A stretch of DNA of 64,000 nt from Nocardioides massiliensis (GTDB lineage: Bacteria > Actinomycetota > Actinomycetes > Propionibacteriales > Nocardioidaceae), in contig NZ_JAUSQM010000001.1 of assembly GCF_030811215.1 (NCBI RefSeq), positions 2,914,001 through 2,978,000 of the forward strand, given 5' to 3'. Under the pieces are notes generated by a model that was not told the origin of the DNA, made no database searches, and saw only the letters and a program-made list of their open reading frames with translations. Shown here piece after piece: positions 36,178-50,334 of this stretch. Both the position numbers and the translations under genes were made by a program. How positions within the stretch are numbered: the stretch's first letter is position 1; every line of letters begins with the position of its first letter.

Positions 36178-36414
36178 TCAGGCGCCGGCCTTCAGCAGCA
36201 GACCGAGCGCGATGATGCAGGTGAACCAGAGCACGCCCGTGCCGACCGTGATGCGGTCGAGGTTGCGCTCCGCCACGGACGAGCCACCGAGGCCCGTGCT
36301 GCTTCCGCCACCGAACATGTCGGACAGACCGCCGCCCCGCCCCTTGTGGAGGAGGATCAGCACGATCATCAGGAGGCTCGTGATCATGAGCAGGATGGTG
36401 AAGGTGGTAACCAC
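36178..36414 (-). CDS. secG: Protein translocase subunit SecG
   Basis: A 78-residue membrane protein with two helices: FTILLMITSLLMIVLILLH near residues 5-23 and GTGVLWFTCIIALGLLL near 57-73. The loop KGRGGGLSDMFGGGSSTGLGGS is characteristic of SecG. It supports SecYE during protein export. The GTG at 36414 is used, since a good ribosome site is not obvious elsewhere. It follows tpiA by 37 bp in the order gap-pgk-tpiA-secG, as in mycobacteria. Confidence 0.93.
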   Translation of the reverse strand: MVTTFTILLMITSLLMIVLILLHKGRGGGLSDMFGGGSSTGLGGSSVAERNLDRITVGTGVLWFTCIIALGLLLKAGA

Positions 36415-36451
36415 GGTTGGGAAGCCTAACTCACGTCGCGGACGGAGCCGG

Positions 36452-37249
36452 TCACAGGACCGGCATGGCGTAGAAGCGGCAGATGCCGCCGAACTCGTCG
36501 GCCTGGAGGCTCGCGCCCCCGACGAGTGCGCCGTCGACGTCCGGCTTCTCCATGATCCCGGCGACGTTGGTGGTCTTGACCGACCCGCCGTACAGGATGC
36601 GGACACCGTGGGCCGCCTCGTCGGAGAACGTCTCGGCGATCCGGGTGCGGATCGCCCCGCAGACCTCCTGCGCGTCCTCGGGAGTCGCGACCTCGCCGGT
36701 CCCGATCGCCCAGACCGGCTCGTAGGCCAGGACGAGTCCGGCGACCTGCTCGGCGGTGAGCCCGGCGAGCGCACCGTCGACCTGGGCGAGGGTGTGGGCC
36801 ACATGCTCGCCCGCCTTGCGCACCTCGAGTCCCTCGCCGACGCAGACGATCGGGGTCATCTCGTGCTCGAGGACCTTGCGGGTCTTGGCGTTGACGACCT
36901 CGTCGGACTCGTGGTGGTGCTCGCGCCGCTCGGAGTGACCCACGACGACGTAGGAGCACCCGAGCTTGGCGAGCATGCCGGCGGAGATCTCGCCGGTGTA
37001 GGCACCGGAGTCGTGGACCGAGACGTCCTGGGCGCCGTAGCGCACCCGCATCCGGTCACCGTCGATCAGCGTCTGCACGCTGCGCAGGTCGGTGAACGGC
37101 GGGAGGACGACGACCTCGACCTGGTCGTAGTCGTGCTTCTTGTCCGACAGCCCCCACGACAGCTTCTGCACCAGGACGACCGCCTCCTGGTGGTTGAGGT
37201 TCATCTTCCAGTTGCCCGCCATCAGTGGCGTGCGCGTGCTCGTGGCCAT
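36452..37249 (-). CDS. tpiA: Triosephosphate isomerase
   Basis: A 265-residue TIM-barrel enzyme. NWKMNLNHQ holds the catalytic Lys near residue 13, VVGHSERRE the His near 102-105, and [13 protein letters not shown] the catalytic Glu near 174. [11 protein letters not shown] is the phosphate-binding loop. It interconverts dihydroxyacetone phosphate and glyceraldehyde 3-phosphate. It lies 46 bp downstream of pgk in a glycolytic operon. The ATG at 37249 follows gagagcacc. Confidence 0.96.
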   Translation of the reverse strand: MATSTRTPLMAGNWKMNLNHQEAVVLVQKLSWGLSDKKHDYDQVEVVVLPPFTDLRSVQTLIDGDRMRVRYGAQDVSVHDSGAYTGEISAGMLAKLGCSYVVVGHSERREHHHESDEVVNAKTRKVLEHEMTPIVCVGEGLEVRKAGEHVAHTLAQVDGALAGLTAEQVAGLVLAYEPVWAIGTGEVATPEDAQEVCGAIRTRIAETFSDEAAHGVRILYGGSVKTTNVAGIMEKPDVDGALVGGASLQADEFGGICRFYAMPVL

Positions 37250-37295
37250 CGGTGCTCTCTTCGTCGGTCGGTGAGGCTGCAGAAGGTCGGACGGG

Positions 37296-38489
37296 TCAGG
37301 ACAGGACGTCGATCCCGGGCAGCTGCTTGCCCTCGAGGTACTCCAGGCTGGCGCCGCCCCCGGTGCTGATGTGGCCGAACGCGTCCTCGGCGAAGCCGAG
37401 CTGGCGCACCGCGGCCGCGGAGTCTCCCCCGCCGACGACGGAGAGGCCGTCGATCTCGGTCAGGGCCTGGGCCACCGCGCGCGTGCCCGCGGCGAACTCC
37501 GGCACCTCGAAGACCCCCATGGGGCCGTTCCAGAACACGGTCCGAGCAGGCGCCAGCGCCGCGGCGAACGCCGCGGCCGACTCCGGGCCGATGTCGAGCC
37601 CCATCTGGTCGGCCGGCATCTGGTCGGCTGCGACGACCGTGGCGTCGTGCGGACCGGGGCCGGACGGGAACGTGGGGCTGACGACGATGTCGGTCGGGAG
37701 CACGAGCCGCACGCCGCTCTCCTCCGCGCGTCGCAGGTAGTCGCGGCAGGTGTCGAGCTGGTCGGCCTCCAGCAGGCTGGTGCCGACCTCGTGCCCGAGG
37801 GCAGCGAGGAACGTGAAGACCATCCCGCCGCCGATGAGCAGTGAGTCGGCCTTGTCGAGAAGATTGTCGATGACGCCCAGCTTGTCGGACACCTTCGAGC
37901 CGCCCAGCACGACCACGTAGGGCCGCTCCGGGGTCTCGGTCAACCGACGCAGCACGTCGATCTCGGTCGAGACCAGACCACCCATGGCGTGCGGGAGCCG
38001 CTGCGCGACGTCGTACACCGAGGCCTGCTTGCGGTGCACGACGCCGAAGCCGTCGCTGACGAACGCGTCGGCCAGCGCGGCCAGCTCGTCGGCGAAGGCG
38101 CCACGCTCGGCGTCGTCCTTGCTGGTCTCGCCGGCGTTGAACCGGACGTTCTCCAGCAGTGCGACGTCGCCGTCACCGAGCCCGGCGACGACCTCCTGCG
38201 CGCTCGGGCCGACGGTGTCGGTGGCGAAGGCCACCGGCTTCTCGAGCAGCTCCGACAGCCGGGCGGCCACCGGGGCGAGGGAGTACGCCGGGTCGGGCGC
38301 GCCCTTGGGCCGGCCCAGGTGGGCGGTCACGACCACCCGGGCACCGGCCCGTGACAACGCCTGCAGCGTGGGCAGGCTGGCACGGATCCGGCCGTCGTCG
38401 GTGATCGTGCCCCCGTCGAGGGGGACGTTCAGGTCCGAGCGGACCAGGACCCGCTTGCCCGCGACGGCAAGACCTGCGTAGGTGTCCAA
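37296..38489 (-). CDS. pgk: Phosphoglycerate kinase
   Basis: A 397-residue kinase of lower glycolysis. The N-terminal [21 protein letters not shown] and [11 protein letters not shown] bind the phosphoglycerate; [28 protein letters not shown] and [13 protein letters not shown] are in the nucleotide domain. No ATG or GTG gives the expected N-terminus. The best start is TTG at 38489 (TTG-GAC-ACC), with gagg about 12 bases upstream. It lies 11 bp after gap. The open frame continues upstream through gap in another frame, which is not coding. Confidence 0.93.
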   Translation of the reverse strand: MDTYAGLAVAGKRVLVRSDLNVPLDGGTITDDGRIRASLPTLQALSRAGARVVVTAHLGRPKGAPDPAYSLAPVAARLSELLEKPVAFATDTVGPSAQEVVAGLGDGDVALLENVRFNAGETSKDDAERGAFADELAALADAFVSDGFGVVHRKQASVYDVAQRLPHAMGGLVSTEIDVLRRLTETPERPYVVVLGGSKVSDKLGVIDNLLDKADSLLIGGGMVFTFLAALGHEVGTSLLEADQLDTCRDYLRRAEESGVRLVLPTDIVVSPTFPSGPGPHDATVVAADQMPADQMGLDIGPESAAAFAAALAPARTVFWNGPMGVFEVPEFAAGTRAVAQALTEIDGLSVVGGGDSAAAVRQLGFAEDAFGHISTGGGASLEYLEGKQLPGIDVLS

Positions 38490-38500
38490 CGCCGAGTGCC

Positions 38501-39607
<1,107 letters not shown>

Positions 39608-40588
39608 TCACTCAGCCAGCATGTCCGCGGTCAGCGACGCCTCGGTGTCGGGGATCCCGAGATCCTCCGCGCGCTTGTCAGCCATGGCCAGCAACCGACG
39701 GATGCGTCCGGCGATGGCGTCCTTCGTCAGCTGCGGCTCGTGCAGCTGCCCGAGCTCCTCGAGCGAGGCCTGCTTGTGCTCGAGGCGCAGCCGGCCTGCC
39801 ATCTGGAGATGGTCGGGCACCTCCTCGCCGAGGATCTCCAGCGCACGCTGGACCCGAGCGCCGGCGGCGACCGCGGCCCGCGCCGAGCGGCGGAGGTTGG
39901 CGTCGTCGAAGTTCGCGAGCCGGTTGGCGGTTGCGCGGACCTCGCGCCGCATGCGCCGCTCCTCCCACGCCATGAGGCTCTCGTGGGCACCGAGGCGGGT
40001 CAGCAGGGCACCGATCGCGTCGCCGTCGCGGATCACGACCCGGTCGACGCCGCGGACCTCGCGGGCCTTGGCGCTGATGTCGAGCCGGCGGGCCGCACCG
40101 ACGAGGGCGAGCGCCGCCTCCGGCCCGGGACAGGTGACCTCCAGCGACGACGAGCGACCCGGTTCGGTGAGCGACCCGTGGGCCAGGAACGCCCCCCGCC
40201 AGGCGGCGACGGCGTCGCAGGTGCCACCACTCACGACGTGGGTCGGCAGGCCGCGCACGGGGCGGCCACGGTTGTCGAGCAGACCGGTCTGGCGGGCGAG
40301 TGCCTCCCCGTCGCGGACCACGCGCACGAGGTAGCGGCTGCCCTTGCGGATGCCGTTGCCGGACACCATCACGACGTCGGAGTGGTGGCCGTAGACCTCG
40401 GCGATGTCCTTGCGTACCCGGCGGGCGGCGGCACCCGTGTCGAGCTCGGCCTCGACGACGATCCGTCCGCTGACGATGTGCAGTCCCCCGGCGAAGCGGA
40501 GGAGCGAGGAGACCTCGGACTTGCGGCAGCAGGTCTTCGTGACCGGCGTGCTCGCGAGCTCGGCCTTCACCTGTGCCGTCATCGCCAT
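39608..40588 (-). CDS. whiA: Sporulation/division regulator WhiA
   Basis: A 326-residue DNA-binding protein. The N-terminal part has the LAGLIDADG-like fold ([29 protein letters not shown]). The C-terminal helix-turn-helix is [29 protein letters not shown]. WhiA controls sporulation in Streptomyces and cell division in other actinobacteria. The neighbours yvcK, rapZ and uvrC form the conserved Rv1420-Rv1423 cluster. Start at the ATG at 40588 or the second Met two codons later. It is 22 bp from yvcK. Confidence 0.94.
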   Translation of the reverse strand: MAMTAQVKAELASTPVTKTCCRKSEVSSLLRFAGGLHIVSGRIVVEAELDTGAAARRVRKDIAEVYGHHSDVVMVSGNGIRKGSRYLVRVVRDGEALARQTGLLDNRGRPVRGLPTHVVSGGTCDAVAAWRGAFLAHGSLTEPGRSSSLEVTCPGPEAALALVGAARRLDISAKAREVRGVDRVVIRDGDAIGALLTRLGAHESLMAWEERRMRREVRATANRLANFDDANLRRSARAAVAAGARVQRALEILGEEVPDHLQMAGRLRLEHKQASLEELGQLHEPQLTKDAIAGRIRRLLAMADKRAEDLGIPDTEASLTADMLAE

Positions 40589-40610
40589 GCGTCGAATCCT
40601 GCCACGGCGG

Positions 40611-41594
40611 TCAATCGCGTGGGTCAGGAGCGGTCATGATCGCGTCGTACGCCGCTGCCAGCGCCACGGGATCGTGGTGCCCGTCGCCGGGAGCCACCGC
40701 CACGTCGTCGAGCACCAACCGAGCCCCGCAGGCGGCAACCGCCTCGGTGAGCGCGTCGACGCCGTCACCCACGCTGACGCGATCGGCGAGGACGGTGTCG
40801 ATGCGGAGCTCGGGTGCGTAGGACCGCAGCACCGCGAGGTGGTCGACCGGGCCGAACCCGTTGGTCTCCCCCTCCTGCTCGGTGAGGTTGAGCACGACCA
40901 GCACGCGCGCGGACGTGTTGATGAGCGCAGCGCGCAGCTCCGGCACCAGCAGGTGCGGGAGCACCGAGGTGAACCAGGATCCGGGTCCGAGCACGACCCA
41001 GTCGGCGGCCGCGATCGCATCGAGCGCCGCCGGGCTCGCCGACGCCCCGGGCGGCTCCAACCGGATCTCCTCGATGGTGCCTGCGGTGGTGGCGACCTCG
41101 ACCTGACCACGCACCTCCTGGCGCTGCGCGGGGCGCGCCGGGTCGAGACCGGAGACCTCGGCGACGATGTCGAGCGGCTGCAGGGCCATCGGCAGGACCC
41201 GTCCACGCGCCCCCAACAGCCGGCCGACCCACTCGAGCGCAGCGACGTCGTCACCGAGCTGCTCCCACAGCGCCACGATCAGCAGGTTGCCGACCACGTG
41301 GCCCTTCATCTCGCCGTCCCCGGCGAAGCGGTGCTGCAGCACCTGCGCCCAGGTCTGGCCCCACTCGTCGTCCCCGCACAGCGCGGCCAGCGCCATCCGC
41401 AGGTCGCCCGGCGGGAGCACGTCGAACTCCCCGCGCAGCCGGCCGGACGAACCGCCGTTGTCCGCGACCGTGACGATGGCGACGAGCTCGTCGAGCACGA
41501 CGTCCTCCATCAGACGACGCAGCGCGCGCAACGAGACGTGCAGACCGTGACCGCCCCCAAGGGCCACGACCGCCTGCGCCCGGTCGGCGCTCAC
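40611..41594 (-). CDS. yvcK: UDP-GlcNAc-binding regulator YvcK (CofD-like)
   Basis: A 327-residue Rossmann-like protein. It begins [17 protein letters not shown] and continues [46 protein letters not shown] and [20 protein letters not shown] follow. In Bacillus and mycobacteria this family binds UDP-GlcNAc and affects cell-wall growth. The start is a GTG overlapping the rapZ stop by 4 bp. The gene is part of the rapZ-yvcK-whiA unit. Confidence 0.92.
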   Translation of the reverse strand: MSADRAQAVVALGGGHGLHVSLRALRRLMEDVVLDELVAIVTVADNGGSSGRLRGEFDVLPPGDLRMALAALCGDDEWGQTWAQVLQHRFAGDGEMKGHVVGNLLIVALWEQLGDDVAALEWVGRLLGARGRVLPMALQPLDIVAEVSGLDPARPAQRQEVRGQVEVATTAGTIEEIRLEPPGASASPAALDAIAAADWVVLGPGSWFTSVLPHLLVPELRAALINTSARVLVVLNLTEQEGETNGFGPVDHLAVLRSYAPELRIDTVLADRVSVGDGVDALTEAVAACGARLVLDDVAVAPGDGHHDPVALAAAYDAIMTAPDPRD

Positions 41595-42469
41595 TCGCGC
41601 CCCAGGTCGCGGTGCGTGGCACGGACGTCGAGACCGGTCTCGCCGAGGCGGCGGGCCACCTCCTCGGTCATCGCGACGGACCGGTGCTTGCCACCGGTGC
41701 AGCCGATGGCGATCGTCATGAACCGCTTGCCCTCCCGCAGGTAGCCCTCGGCGAGGGTGCCGACGACCGGGACATACTGCTCGAGGAACCGCTGCGCCTC
41801 GGGCCGGGCGAGGACGTACGCCGACACGGGCGCGTCGCGACCGGTCTGGGGACGCAGCTCCGGCACCCAGTGCGGGTTGGGGATGAAGCGCATGTCGGCG
41901 ACCAGGTCGGCATCGACGGGGATGCCGTACTTGAAGCCGAAGCTGATGACCGTGACCTTGAGCGCGGTCGTCTCCTCGGTGCCGAAGGCGGCCGCCACCC
42001 GGTCGGTGAGCTGGTGGACGTTGAGGTCGGTGGTGTCGATGAGCAGGTCCGCGTCACCGCGCAGGCGCGCCAGGACGGCCCGCTCACGGACCAGGCCGTC
42101 GAGCAGCCGGCCGTTGCCCTGCAGCGGGTGCGGCCGGCGCGCGGCCTCCTGGCGCCGGACCAGCACGTCGTCGTCGGCCTCGACGAACACGAGGCTGGTG
42201 GGACGCCCCGTGGCGTTGGTGGCGAGGATCTCCTCGAGCCGGTCGAAGAAGACCCCCGAGCGGACGTCGACGACCACGGCGACAGGACGCTGACGCCCGT
42301 GCCGCTCGTCGACGAGGCGGACCACCTCGGGGACCAGCTCGGGCGGCAGGTTGTCGACGACGTAGAAGCCCAGGTCCTCCAGCTCCTTGGCGACCGTGCT
42401 GCGGCCGGCCCCGGTCATCCCGCTGACCACGACGAGCTCGCCCTCGGCCACTGCGGCAGTGTCGGTCAT
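41591..42469 (-). CDS. rapZ: RNase adapter protein RapZ (P-loop nucleotide-binding)
   Basis: A 292-residue protein. Walker A VVSGMTGAGRSTVAKELEDLG is at residues 14-34, and FYVVDNLPPELVPEV follows. The C-terminal domain reads FGFKYGIPVDADLVADMRFIPNPHWVPELRPQTG and ends IAIGCTGGKHRSVAMTEEVARRL. RapZ tunes glmS mRNA decay in Escherichia coli; the role in actinobacteria is less clear. ATG at 42469. It lies 5 bp after uvrC and overlaps yvcK. A long read-through frame into uvrC is a shadow. Confidence 0.94.
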   Translation of the reverse strand: MTDTAAVAEGELVVVSGMTGAGRSTVAKELEDLGFYVVDNLPPELVPEVVRLVDERHGRQRPVAVVVDVRSGVFFDRLEEILATNATGRPTSLVFVEADDDVLVRRQEAARRPHPLQGNGRLLDGLVRERAVLARLRGDADLLIDTTDLNVHQLTDRVAAAFGTEETTALKVTVISFGFKYGIPVDADLVADMRFIPNPHWVPELRPQTGRDAPVSAYVLARPEAQRFLEQYVPVVGTLAEGYLREGKRFMTIAIGCTGGKHRSVAMTEEVARRLGETGLDVRATHRDLGRE

Positions 42470-42474
42470 CGTCG

Positions 42475-44481
42475 TCAGCTCTCCTCGCTTGTATCGAGCC
42501 CAGTCGAGATGATCTCGCCGGTGGCGGTGTTGACGCGCACAGTCTGGCCGCGTGCGGGGGCCTCGGCCACCGCGTCCGCAATCGCCTGGGCCGTGCGGGG
42601 GCCGATCCCGGGCACCGCGGCGATGTCCTCGGGCGTGGCAGCCCGCAGCTTGCGCAGGGACCCGAAGTGTCGCAGCAGGGTCTTGCGGCGAACCTCTCCC
42701 AGGCCGGGTACGTCGTCCAGCACGCTCTCCACCATCGTCTTGGAGCGCCGGCCGCGGTGATGGGCGATGGCGAACCGGTGTGCCTCGTCGCGCACCCGCT
42801 GCAGCAGGTAAAGCGCCTCGCTGGACCGCGGCAGGATCACCGGGTCCTCCTGCCCGGGCAGCCAGACCTCCTCGAGCTTCTTCGCCAACCCGCACACGGC
42901 GATGTCGTCGATCCCGAGCTCGTCGAGTGCGCGCTGGGCGGCCGCGACCTGGGGAGCGCCGCCGTCCACCACGACCAGGCCGGGGGCGTAGGCGAACTTG
43001 CGCGGCTGACCGGTGTCGGGGTCGACGAGCACCGGCCCCTCCGCCGAGGTCGCACCGATCTCCGGCAGATCGGAGCGCTCGTCGAGCAGACGGCGGAAGC
43101 GGCGGGTGACGACCTCGTGCATCGAGGCCACGTCGTTCTGACCCTCGACCCCACGGATCACGAAGCGGCGATACTCCCCCTTGCGTGGCAACCCGTCCTC
43201 GAAGACGACCATCGAGCCGACGACCTCGGTGCCCTGCAGGTTGGAGATGTCGAAGCACTCGATGCGCAGCGGCGCCTCGGGCAGCTCGAGGGCGGACTGG
43301 ATCTCCTCCAGCGCCTTGCTCCTTGTGGTCAGGTCGGAGGCGCGCTTGGTCTTGTGGAGCGCCAGCGCCTGCTTCGCGTTGCGCTCGACGGTCTCCTGCA
43401 GGGAGCGCTTGTCGCCCCGTTGGGGCACGCGGATGCTGACGCGTGAGCCACGCAATCGGCTCAACCAGACCTCCAGCGCCTCGACGTGCGCCGGGTCCGA
43501 CGACACGGCCGGCACCAGGACCTCGCGAGGCACGCCGTCGCCGCTCTCGCCGGCGTACAGCTGCTGCAGGAAGACCTCCACGAGCCCGGCGGTGTCGGAG
43601 TCGTCGGTGCGGTCCGCGACCCAGCCGCGCTGGCCACGGATCCGGCCGCCCCGGACGTGGAAGATCTGCACCGCGACCTCGAGCGGGTCCTCGGCGAGCG
43701 CGATGACGTCGCCGTCCGTGCCGTCGCCGAGCACGACCGCCTGCTTCTCCAGCGCGCGGTTGAGCGCGCCGAGGTCGTCGCGCAGCCGCGCGGCGCGCTC
43801 GAAGTCGAGCGCCTCGCTGGCGGCGTACATCTCCCGCTCGACCCGCTTCACGAAGGCGTTGGTCTGACCGCCCATGAAGTTGCAGAAGTCGTCGACGATC
43901 CGGCGGTGCTCCGCGGCGTCGACATTGCCGACGCAGGGCGCGGCGCACTTGTCGATGTAGCCGAGCAGGCACGGGCGCCCGATCTGCTGGGAGCGCTTGA
44001 AGACGCCGTTGCTGCACGAGCGCATCGGGAAGACCCGCAGCAGCTGGTCGACGGTCTCGCGGATCGCCCATGCGTGGGAGTACGGGCCGAAGTAGCGCGT
44101 GCCCTTGCGCTTGGCGCCGCGGCCGACCATCACCCGCGGGAACTCCTCGCCGACCGTGACGGCGAGCCACGGGTAGGACTTGTCGTCGCGGTACTTCACG
44201 TTGAAGCGGGGGTCGTACTCCTTGATCCAGGAGTACTCCAGCTGCAGCGCCTCGACCTCGGTCTCGACGACCGTCCACTCGACGCTCGCCGCGGTCGTGA
44301 CCATGGTCGCCGTGCGCGGGTGCAGTGCGGAGAGGTGCTGGAAGTACGACGACAGCCGGGCCCGGAGGTTCTTGGCCTTGCCGACGTAGATCACCCGCTG
44401 CCGGGCGTCGCGGAAGCGGTAGACGCCGGGCTGTGTCGGGATGGACCCCGGCGCAGGACGGTACGTCGACGGATCAGCCAC
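42475..44481 (-). CDS. uvrC: Excinuclease ABC subunit C
   Basis: A 668-residue endonuclease of nucleotide excision repair. The N-terminal GIY-YIG domain reads [32 protein letters not shown] Cys-rich middle region follows ([15 protein letters not shown]), then the UvrB-binding UVR segment. The C-terminal RNase H-like nuclease has [26 protein letters not shown] and VVDGGAPQV. It ends with tandem HhH motifs ([19 protein letters not shown] and [17 protein letters not shown]). It cuts both sides of a lesion with UvrA and UvrB. No LexA box was seen upstream. Confidence 0.96.
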   Translation of the reverse strand: MADPSTYRPAPGSIPTQPGVYRFRDARQRVIYVGKAKNLRARLSSYFQHLSALHPRTATMVTTAASVEWTVVETEVEALQLEYSWIKEYDPRFNVKYRDDKSYPWLAVTVGEEFPRVMVGRGAKRKGTRYFGPYSHAWAIRETVDQLLRVFPMRSCSNGVFKRSQQIGRPCLLGYIDKCAAPCVGNVDAAEHRRIVDDFCNFMGGQTNAFVKRVEREMYAASEALDFERAARLRDDLGALNRALEKQAVVLGDGTDGDVIALAEDPLEVAVQIFHVRGGRIRGQRGWVADRTDDSDTAGLVEVFLQQLYAGESGDGVPREVLVPAVSSDPAHVEALEVWLSRLRGSRVSIRVPQRGDKRSLQETVERNAKQALALHKTKRASDLTTRSKALEEIQSALELPEAPLRIECFDISNLQGTEVVGSMVVFEDGLPRKGEYRRFVIRGVEGQNDVASMHEVVTRRFRRLLDERSDLPEIGATSAEGPVLVDPDTGQPRKFAYAPGLVVVDGGAPQVAAAQRALDELGIDDIAVCGLAKKLEEVWLPGQEDPVILPRSSEALYLLQRVRDEAHRFAIAHHRGRRSKTMVESVLDDVPGLGEVRRKTLLRHFGSLRKLRAATPEDIAAVPGIGPRTAQAIADAVAEAPARGQTVRVNTATGEIISTGLDTSEES

Positions 44482-44529
44482 GAGGCAACCCTACGAGCGC
44501 ACCCGTGCTGCTGCGGGACTCGGCGACGA

Positions 44530-44979
44530 TCAGGATCGCACGACCTGGTCGCCCTCGACCCGGACCGCGATCTCGGTCAAGCCCTCCGGCGCCGGGCCGT
44601 CGAGCACCGACCCGTCCTCGATCGCGAACCGGCTCCCGTGGCACGTGCAGATGACCTGGCCCTGCGCCTGGGCGCTCACCGCACACCGGGCGTGGGAGCA
44701 GGTGCCGTCGAACGCCTTGAACTCGCCGGCGGTCGGCTGCGTCACCACCAGCCGCTGCTCGCTGTCGATCCAGGCACCCCCGACCGGCACCTCGGCGGTG
44801 CCCACGATCGGCTCCCCCGGCGGGGGCGCGTCGGCACCCGGCTCCCGCTCCCCTGCGCCGTCCGAGCCGTCGTCGCCCCCACAGGCGGCGAGGACGGGCA
44901 GGCCGACCCCGGCCAGAGCCGCGCCGCCGAGGGCGCGGCGACGCGACAGGCACAACGCGGGACGTGCGGGCTGGCTCAT
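44530..44979 (-). CDS. Rieske [2Fe-2S] lipoprotein
   Basis: A 149-residue exported protein. The signal has a twin-arginine-like SRRRALGGAALAGVG and then the lipobox LAAC, so the mature protein starts at Cys and would be lipid-anchored outside the membrane. An Asp/Gly/Pro-rich linker follows. The Rieske domain has CSHARC (Cys and His) and CTCHGSRF (Cys and His), the ligands of the cluster, ending EGLTEIAVRVEGDQVV. It is probably an electron carrier with unknown partner. Start at the ATG at 44979 or that at 44988. It lies between uvrC and uvrA. Confidence 0.85.
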   Translation of the reverse strand: MSQPARPALCLSRRRALGGAALAGVGLPVLAACGGDDGSDGAGEREPGADAPPPGEPIVGTAEVPVGGAWIDSEQRLVVTQPTAGEFKAFDGTCSHARCAVSAQAQGQVICTCHGSRFAIEDGSVLDGPAPEGLTEIAVRVEGDQVVRS

Positions 44980-45004
44980 GGCGAGCATCCTCTCCTGGTG
45001 CCGG

Positions 45005-48022
<3,018 letters not shown>

Positions 48023-48067
48023 GGGTCTCCTTCGTCGCGTGACCGGCCGGTGTGCGCAGTGGTCACT

Positions 48068-48081
48068 CGAACAAGTGTTCG
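48068..48081. promoter_or_regulatory. LexA (SOS) box upstream of uvrA
   Basis: CGAACAAGTGTTCG matches the actinobacterial LexA consensus CGAAC-N4-GTTCG exactly in both arms. It lies 45 bp upstream of the uvrA GTG in the region divergent from the MBL gene. Confidence 0.9.
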
Positions 48082-48197
48082 CCATCAGGCGGAGGGTTGC
48101 AAGACGACGCGCCAGCGCCGCGGGGCGGTCTGTTCCACCACCCTTGGATAACGTACCCAGCGCCCGGTTCTTCCCGAAGCGAGGAGATGTGACGACC

Positions 48198-48872
48198 ATG
48201 ACTTCGTACGACGGTGCGGTGACGCCCGGCGGTCCGGCAGCGGTCCGCGAGCTCGAGCGACTGCGGATCACCAAGCTGGCCGTCGACGAGAAGATGGCCA
48301 ACAACGCCTACCTCCTGCGGTGCACCGAGACCGGCGAGCAGCTGCTCATCGACGCAGCCGACGACGCGCCGCGGATCCTCGAGCTGGTCGGCGACGGCGG
48401 TCTCGCGACGGTGGTGACCACCCACCAGCACTGGGACCACCACCGGGCTCTCGCCGACGTCGTCGCCGCCACCGGCGCCCAGGTCGTCGTCGGCGAGCCC
48501 GACGCGGCCGCGGTGATGGAGCAGACCGGGGTGGCCGTCGACCGGACGGTCTCCGACGGTGACGAGGTCCGGGTGGGGGCGTGCACGCTGCGCGTCGTGC
48601 GGGTCACCGGTCACACCCCTGGCTCGATCGTCCTCGCCTACGACGACCCCGCGGGTCACACGCATCTGTGGACCGGTGACAGCCTCTTCCCCGGCGGCGT
48701 CGGCAACACCTTCGGCGACGCGGACGCCTTCGCCACGCTCATCGACGACGTCGAGGAGAAGATCTTCGGGGTGTACGACGACGACACGTGGTTCTACCCC
48801 GGCCACGGCGCTGACTCGACGCTCGGCGCTGAGCGGCCGCACCTCGCTGCGTGGCGCGAGCGCGGCTGGTGA
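48198..48872 (+). CDS. MBL-fold metallo-hydrolase
   Basis: A 224-residue metallo-beta-lactamase-fold protein. The metal motif is [12 protein letters not shown] (HxHxDH form, about residues 77-83). Further ligands are in [21 protein letters not shown] and [14 protein letters not shown]. The pattern resembles glyoxalase II-like hydrolases. The substrate is unknown. The ATG at 48198 follows gaggagatgtgacgacc. It shares its upstream region with uvrA; whether it is SOS-controlled is not clear. Its stop is 11 bp before a repeated hairpin. Confidence 0.88.
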   Translation: MTSYDGAVTPGGPAAVRELERLRITKLAVDEKMANNAYLLRCTETGEQLLIDAADDAPRILELVGDGGLATVVTTHQHWDHHRALADVVAATGAQVVVGEPDAAAVMEQTGVAVDRTVSDGDEVRVGACTLRVVRVTGHTPGSIVLAYDDPAGHTHLWTGDSLFPGGVGNTFGDADAFATLIDDVEEKIFGVYDDDTWFYPGHGADSTLGAERPHLAAWRERGW

Positions 48873-48882
48873 GTGGCTCCTA

Positions 48883-48922
48883 CTCGAGGATCGCAGTCAC
48901 CTGGTGACAGGGATCCTCGAGT
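48883..48922. repeat. Repeated hairpin, copy 2 (MBL-kshB junction)
   Basis: A 19-bp inverted repeat, ACTCGAGGATCGCAGTCAC against GTGACAGGGATCCTCGAGT, with two mismatches and a 2-base loop. It is nearly identical to copy 1 at 28857, and also lies just after a stop codon between convergent genes. Confidence 0.85.
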
Positions 48923-48944
48923 GGGGCGCACGCCGCTCGCGGAA

Positions 48945-50048
48945 TCAGCTGTAGGTGCCCTTGACGACGTCGGTGACCGGGTAGGCCTGGCAGCCGAGCC
49001 GGATGCCGTCGGCGAGGTCGTCCTCGTCGAGGATGTCGTTGTGCTCCATCTTGACCTCGCCCTCGAGGAGCCGGAAGGCGCAGGCGCTGCAGTTGCCCTC
49101 GCGGCAGGAGAACGGCGCCGGGACCCCCTTCTTCAGCAGGTGGTCGAGCAGCGGCTTCGTCGCGGGCCAGTCGTCGTACTCGTAGGTGGTCCCGTCGAGC
49201 TCGATCTCGACGCGGACCGCGCCCTGGGGCGTGGGGTCGCCGGCCGCGGCGGGCTCCTGGGCCGCGTCCTCGGGCTCGTGCTCGGCCTCGAAGACCTCGG
49301 CCTCGGCGACGGCCGCCTCCTCGACGTCACCGAACGGGTTGCCGGCGAGGGAGACGAACTTCTCCTGGTGGCGGCGCTCGCGCGGGAACTCGAGCCCCTT
49401 GAGGACGCCGACGACGCACTTCATGAAGGCCGGCGGACCGCAGACGAACGCGTCGTACGTCGGGAAGTGCGCCGCGATGCCGCGCATCTGGTCGGGCGCC
49501 GGGAGACCCTGGACGGACTCCAGCCAGTGGATGACGACGAGTCGCTCGCCGTACTGCTCGGCGAGCGCGCGCAGCTCGGCGGCGAAGATCACCGACTGCT
49601 CGTCGCGGTTGGCGTAGACCAGCACGACCCGGCCGGTGCCGCGCGCCAGCGCCGCCTTGGTGATCGACATGATCGGCGTGATGCCGCTGCCGCCCGCGAA
49701 GAGCAGCAGGTCGGCGTCGAGTGAGGCGGGGGTGAAGATCCCGCTCGGCGGCAGCACCCGCAGGGTGTCGCCCGCGCGGACGTTGTCGCAGATCCAGTTG
49801 GACGCGTAGCCGTCGGAGGTCCGCTTGACGGTGACCTTCAGCGCGTCGTCGCCGGGCGTGCTGGACAGGGAGTAGCAGCGGGCGGCGACCCCCGTCTGGT
49901 CGCTCGGGATCGCGAGGGTGAGGAACTGCCCCGGCTGGTAGTCGAACGCCTCGCGGGCGTCGGCGGGGATCTCGAAGACGACCGAGCGGGCGTCGGCGGT
50001 CTCCTCGATGACGTCGAGCACCTTCAGTTCGAAGGACTCAGTAGCCAT
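48945..50048 (-). CDS. kshB: 3-ketosteroid 9-alpha-hydroxylase reductase KshB
   Basis: A 367-residue reductase: FAD domain (ARCYSLSSTP, KRTSDGYASNW), NAD domain (FAGGSGITPIMSITKAAL, YANRDEQSVIFAAEL, VCGPPAFM) and a C-terminal plant-type [2Fe-2S] domain with Cys in SCREGNCSACAFRLLEG and a distal CQAYP. Order and sequence match KshB (Rv3571-like). It passes electrons from NADH to KshA. An acidic insert of about 30 residues (Glu/Ala-rich, near 245-275) lies before the ferredoxin domain. Its ATG overlaps the small upstream gene by 11 bp. Confidence 0.92.
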   Translation of the reverse strand: MATESFELKVLDVIEETADARSVVFEIPADAREAFDYQPGQFLTLAIPSDQTGVAARCYSLSSTPGDDALKVTVKRTSDGYASNWICDNVRAGDTLRVLPPSGIFTPASLDADLLLFAGGSGITPIMSITKAALARGTGRVVLVYANRDEQSVIFAAELRALAEQYGERLVVIHWLESVQGLPAPDQMRGIAAHFPTYDAFVCGPPAFMKCVVGVLKGLEFPRERRHQEKFVSLAGNPFGDVEEAAVAEAEVFEAEHEPEDAAQEPAAAGDPTPQGAVRVEIELDGTTYEYDDWPATKPLLDHLLKKGVPAPFSCREGNCSACAFRLLEGEVKMEHNDILDEDDLADGIRLGCQAYPVTDVVKGTYS

Positions 50049-50334
50049 CCTCGGCTCCGATCTGGATCGTGCCGTCCTCGACCGCCTGCGCGATGCTCCT
50101 GCGCAGCCGGCTGCACGGCTGGTGCACTGCCCGCTCGCCCGCGCCGCTGCGGTTGAACTCCTGACAGTCCTGCTGGGCCTTCGTGCTCCACTGCACGGAG
50201 GTGTGGTGGTCGCTGTTCTTCTTGACCCGGACGACCGCCAGGCAGTCCTGGCAGGCGACCTCCACCATTCTGGCCTCCGTGTAGAGGCGCTGGTCCTCCC
50301 GGGTCCCGTCGCTCGTCGGAGCGAAGGAGACCAT
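50038..50334 (-). CDS. Small Cys-containing protein between kshA and kshB
   Basis: A 98-residue soluble protein with VEVACQDCLAVVRVKKNSDHHTSVQW, then a single Cys in QQDCQEF and another in HQPCSRLRRSI. The CxxC pair with later Cys/His residues could form a metal or Fe-S site. I do not recognise a named family. Its ATG shares a base with the kshA stop and its stop overlaps kshB by 11 bp, so it is made together with both subunits. It may be an accessory factor of the Rieske oxygenase; this is inference from position. Confidence 0.8.
   Translation of the reverse strand: MVSFAPTSDGTREDQRLYTEARMVEVACQDCLAVVRVKKNSDHHTSVQWSTKAQQDCQEFNRSGAGERAVHQPCSRLRRSIAQAVEDGTIQIGAEDGY

Noticed and set aside
42475-44278. 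A long frame that would fuse rapZ to an N-terminal extension of about 600 residues
   Set aside because: The upstream part is a second frame of uvrC with Arg/Ala/Gly-rich composition and no domains.
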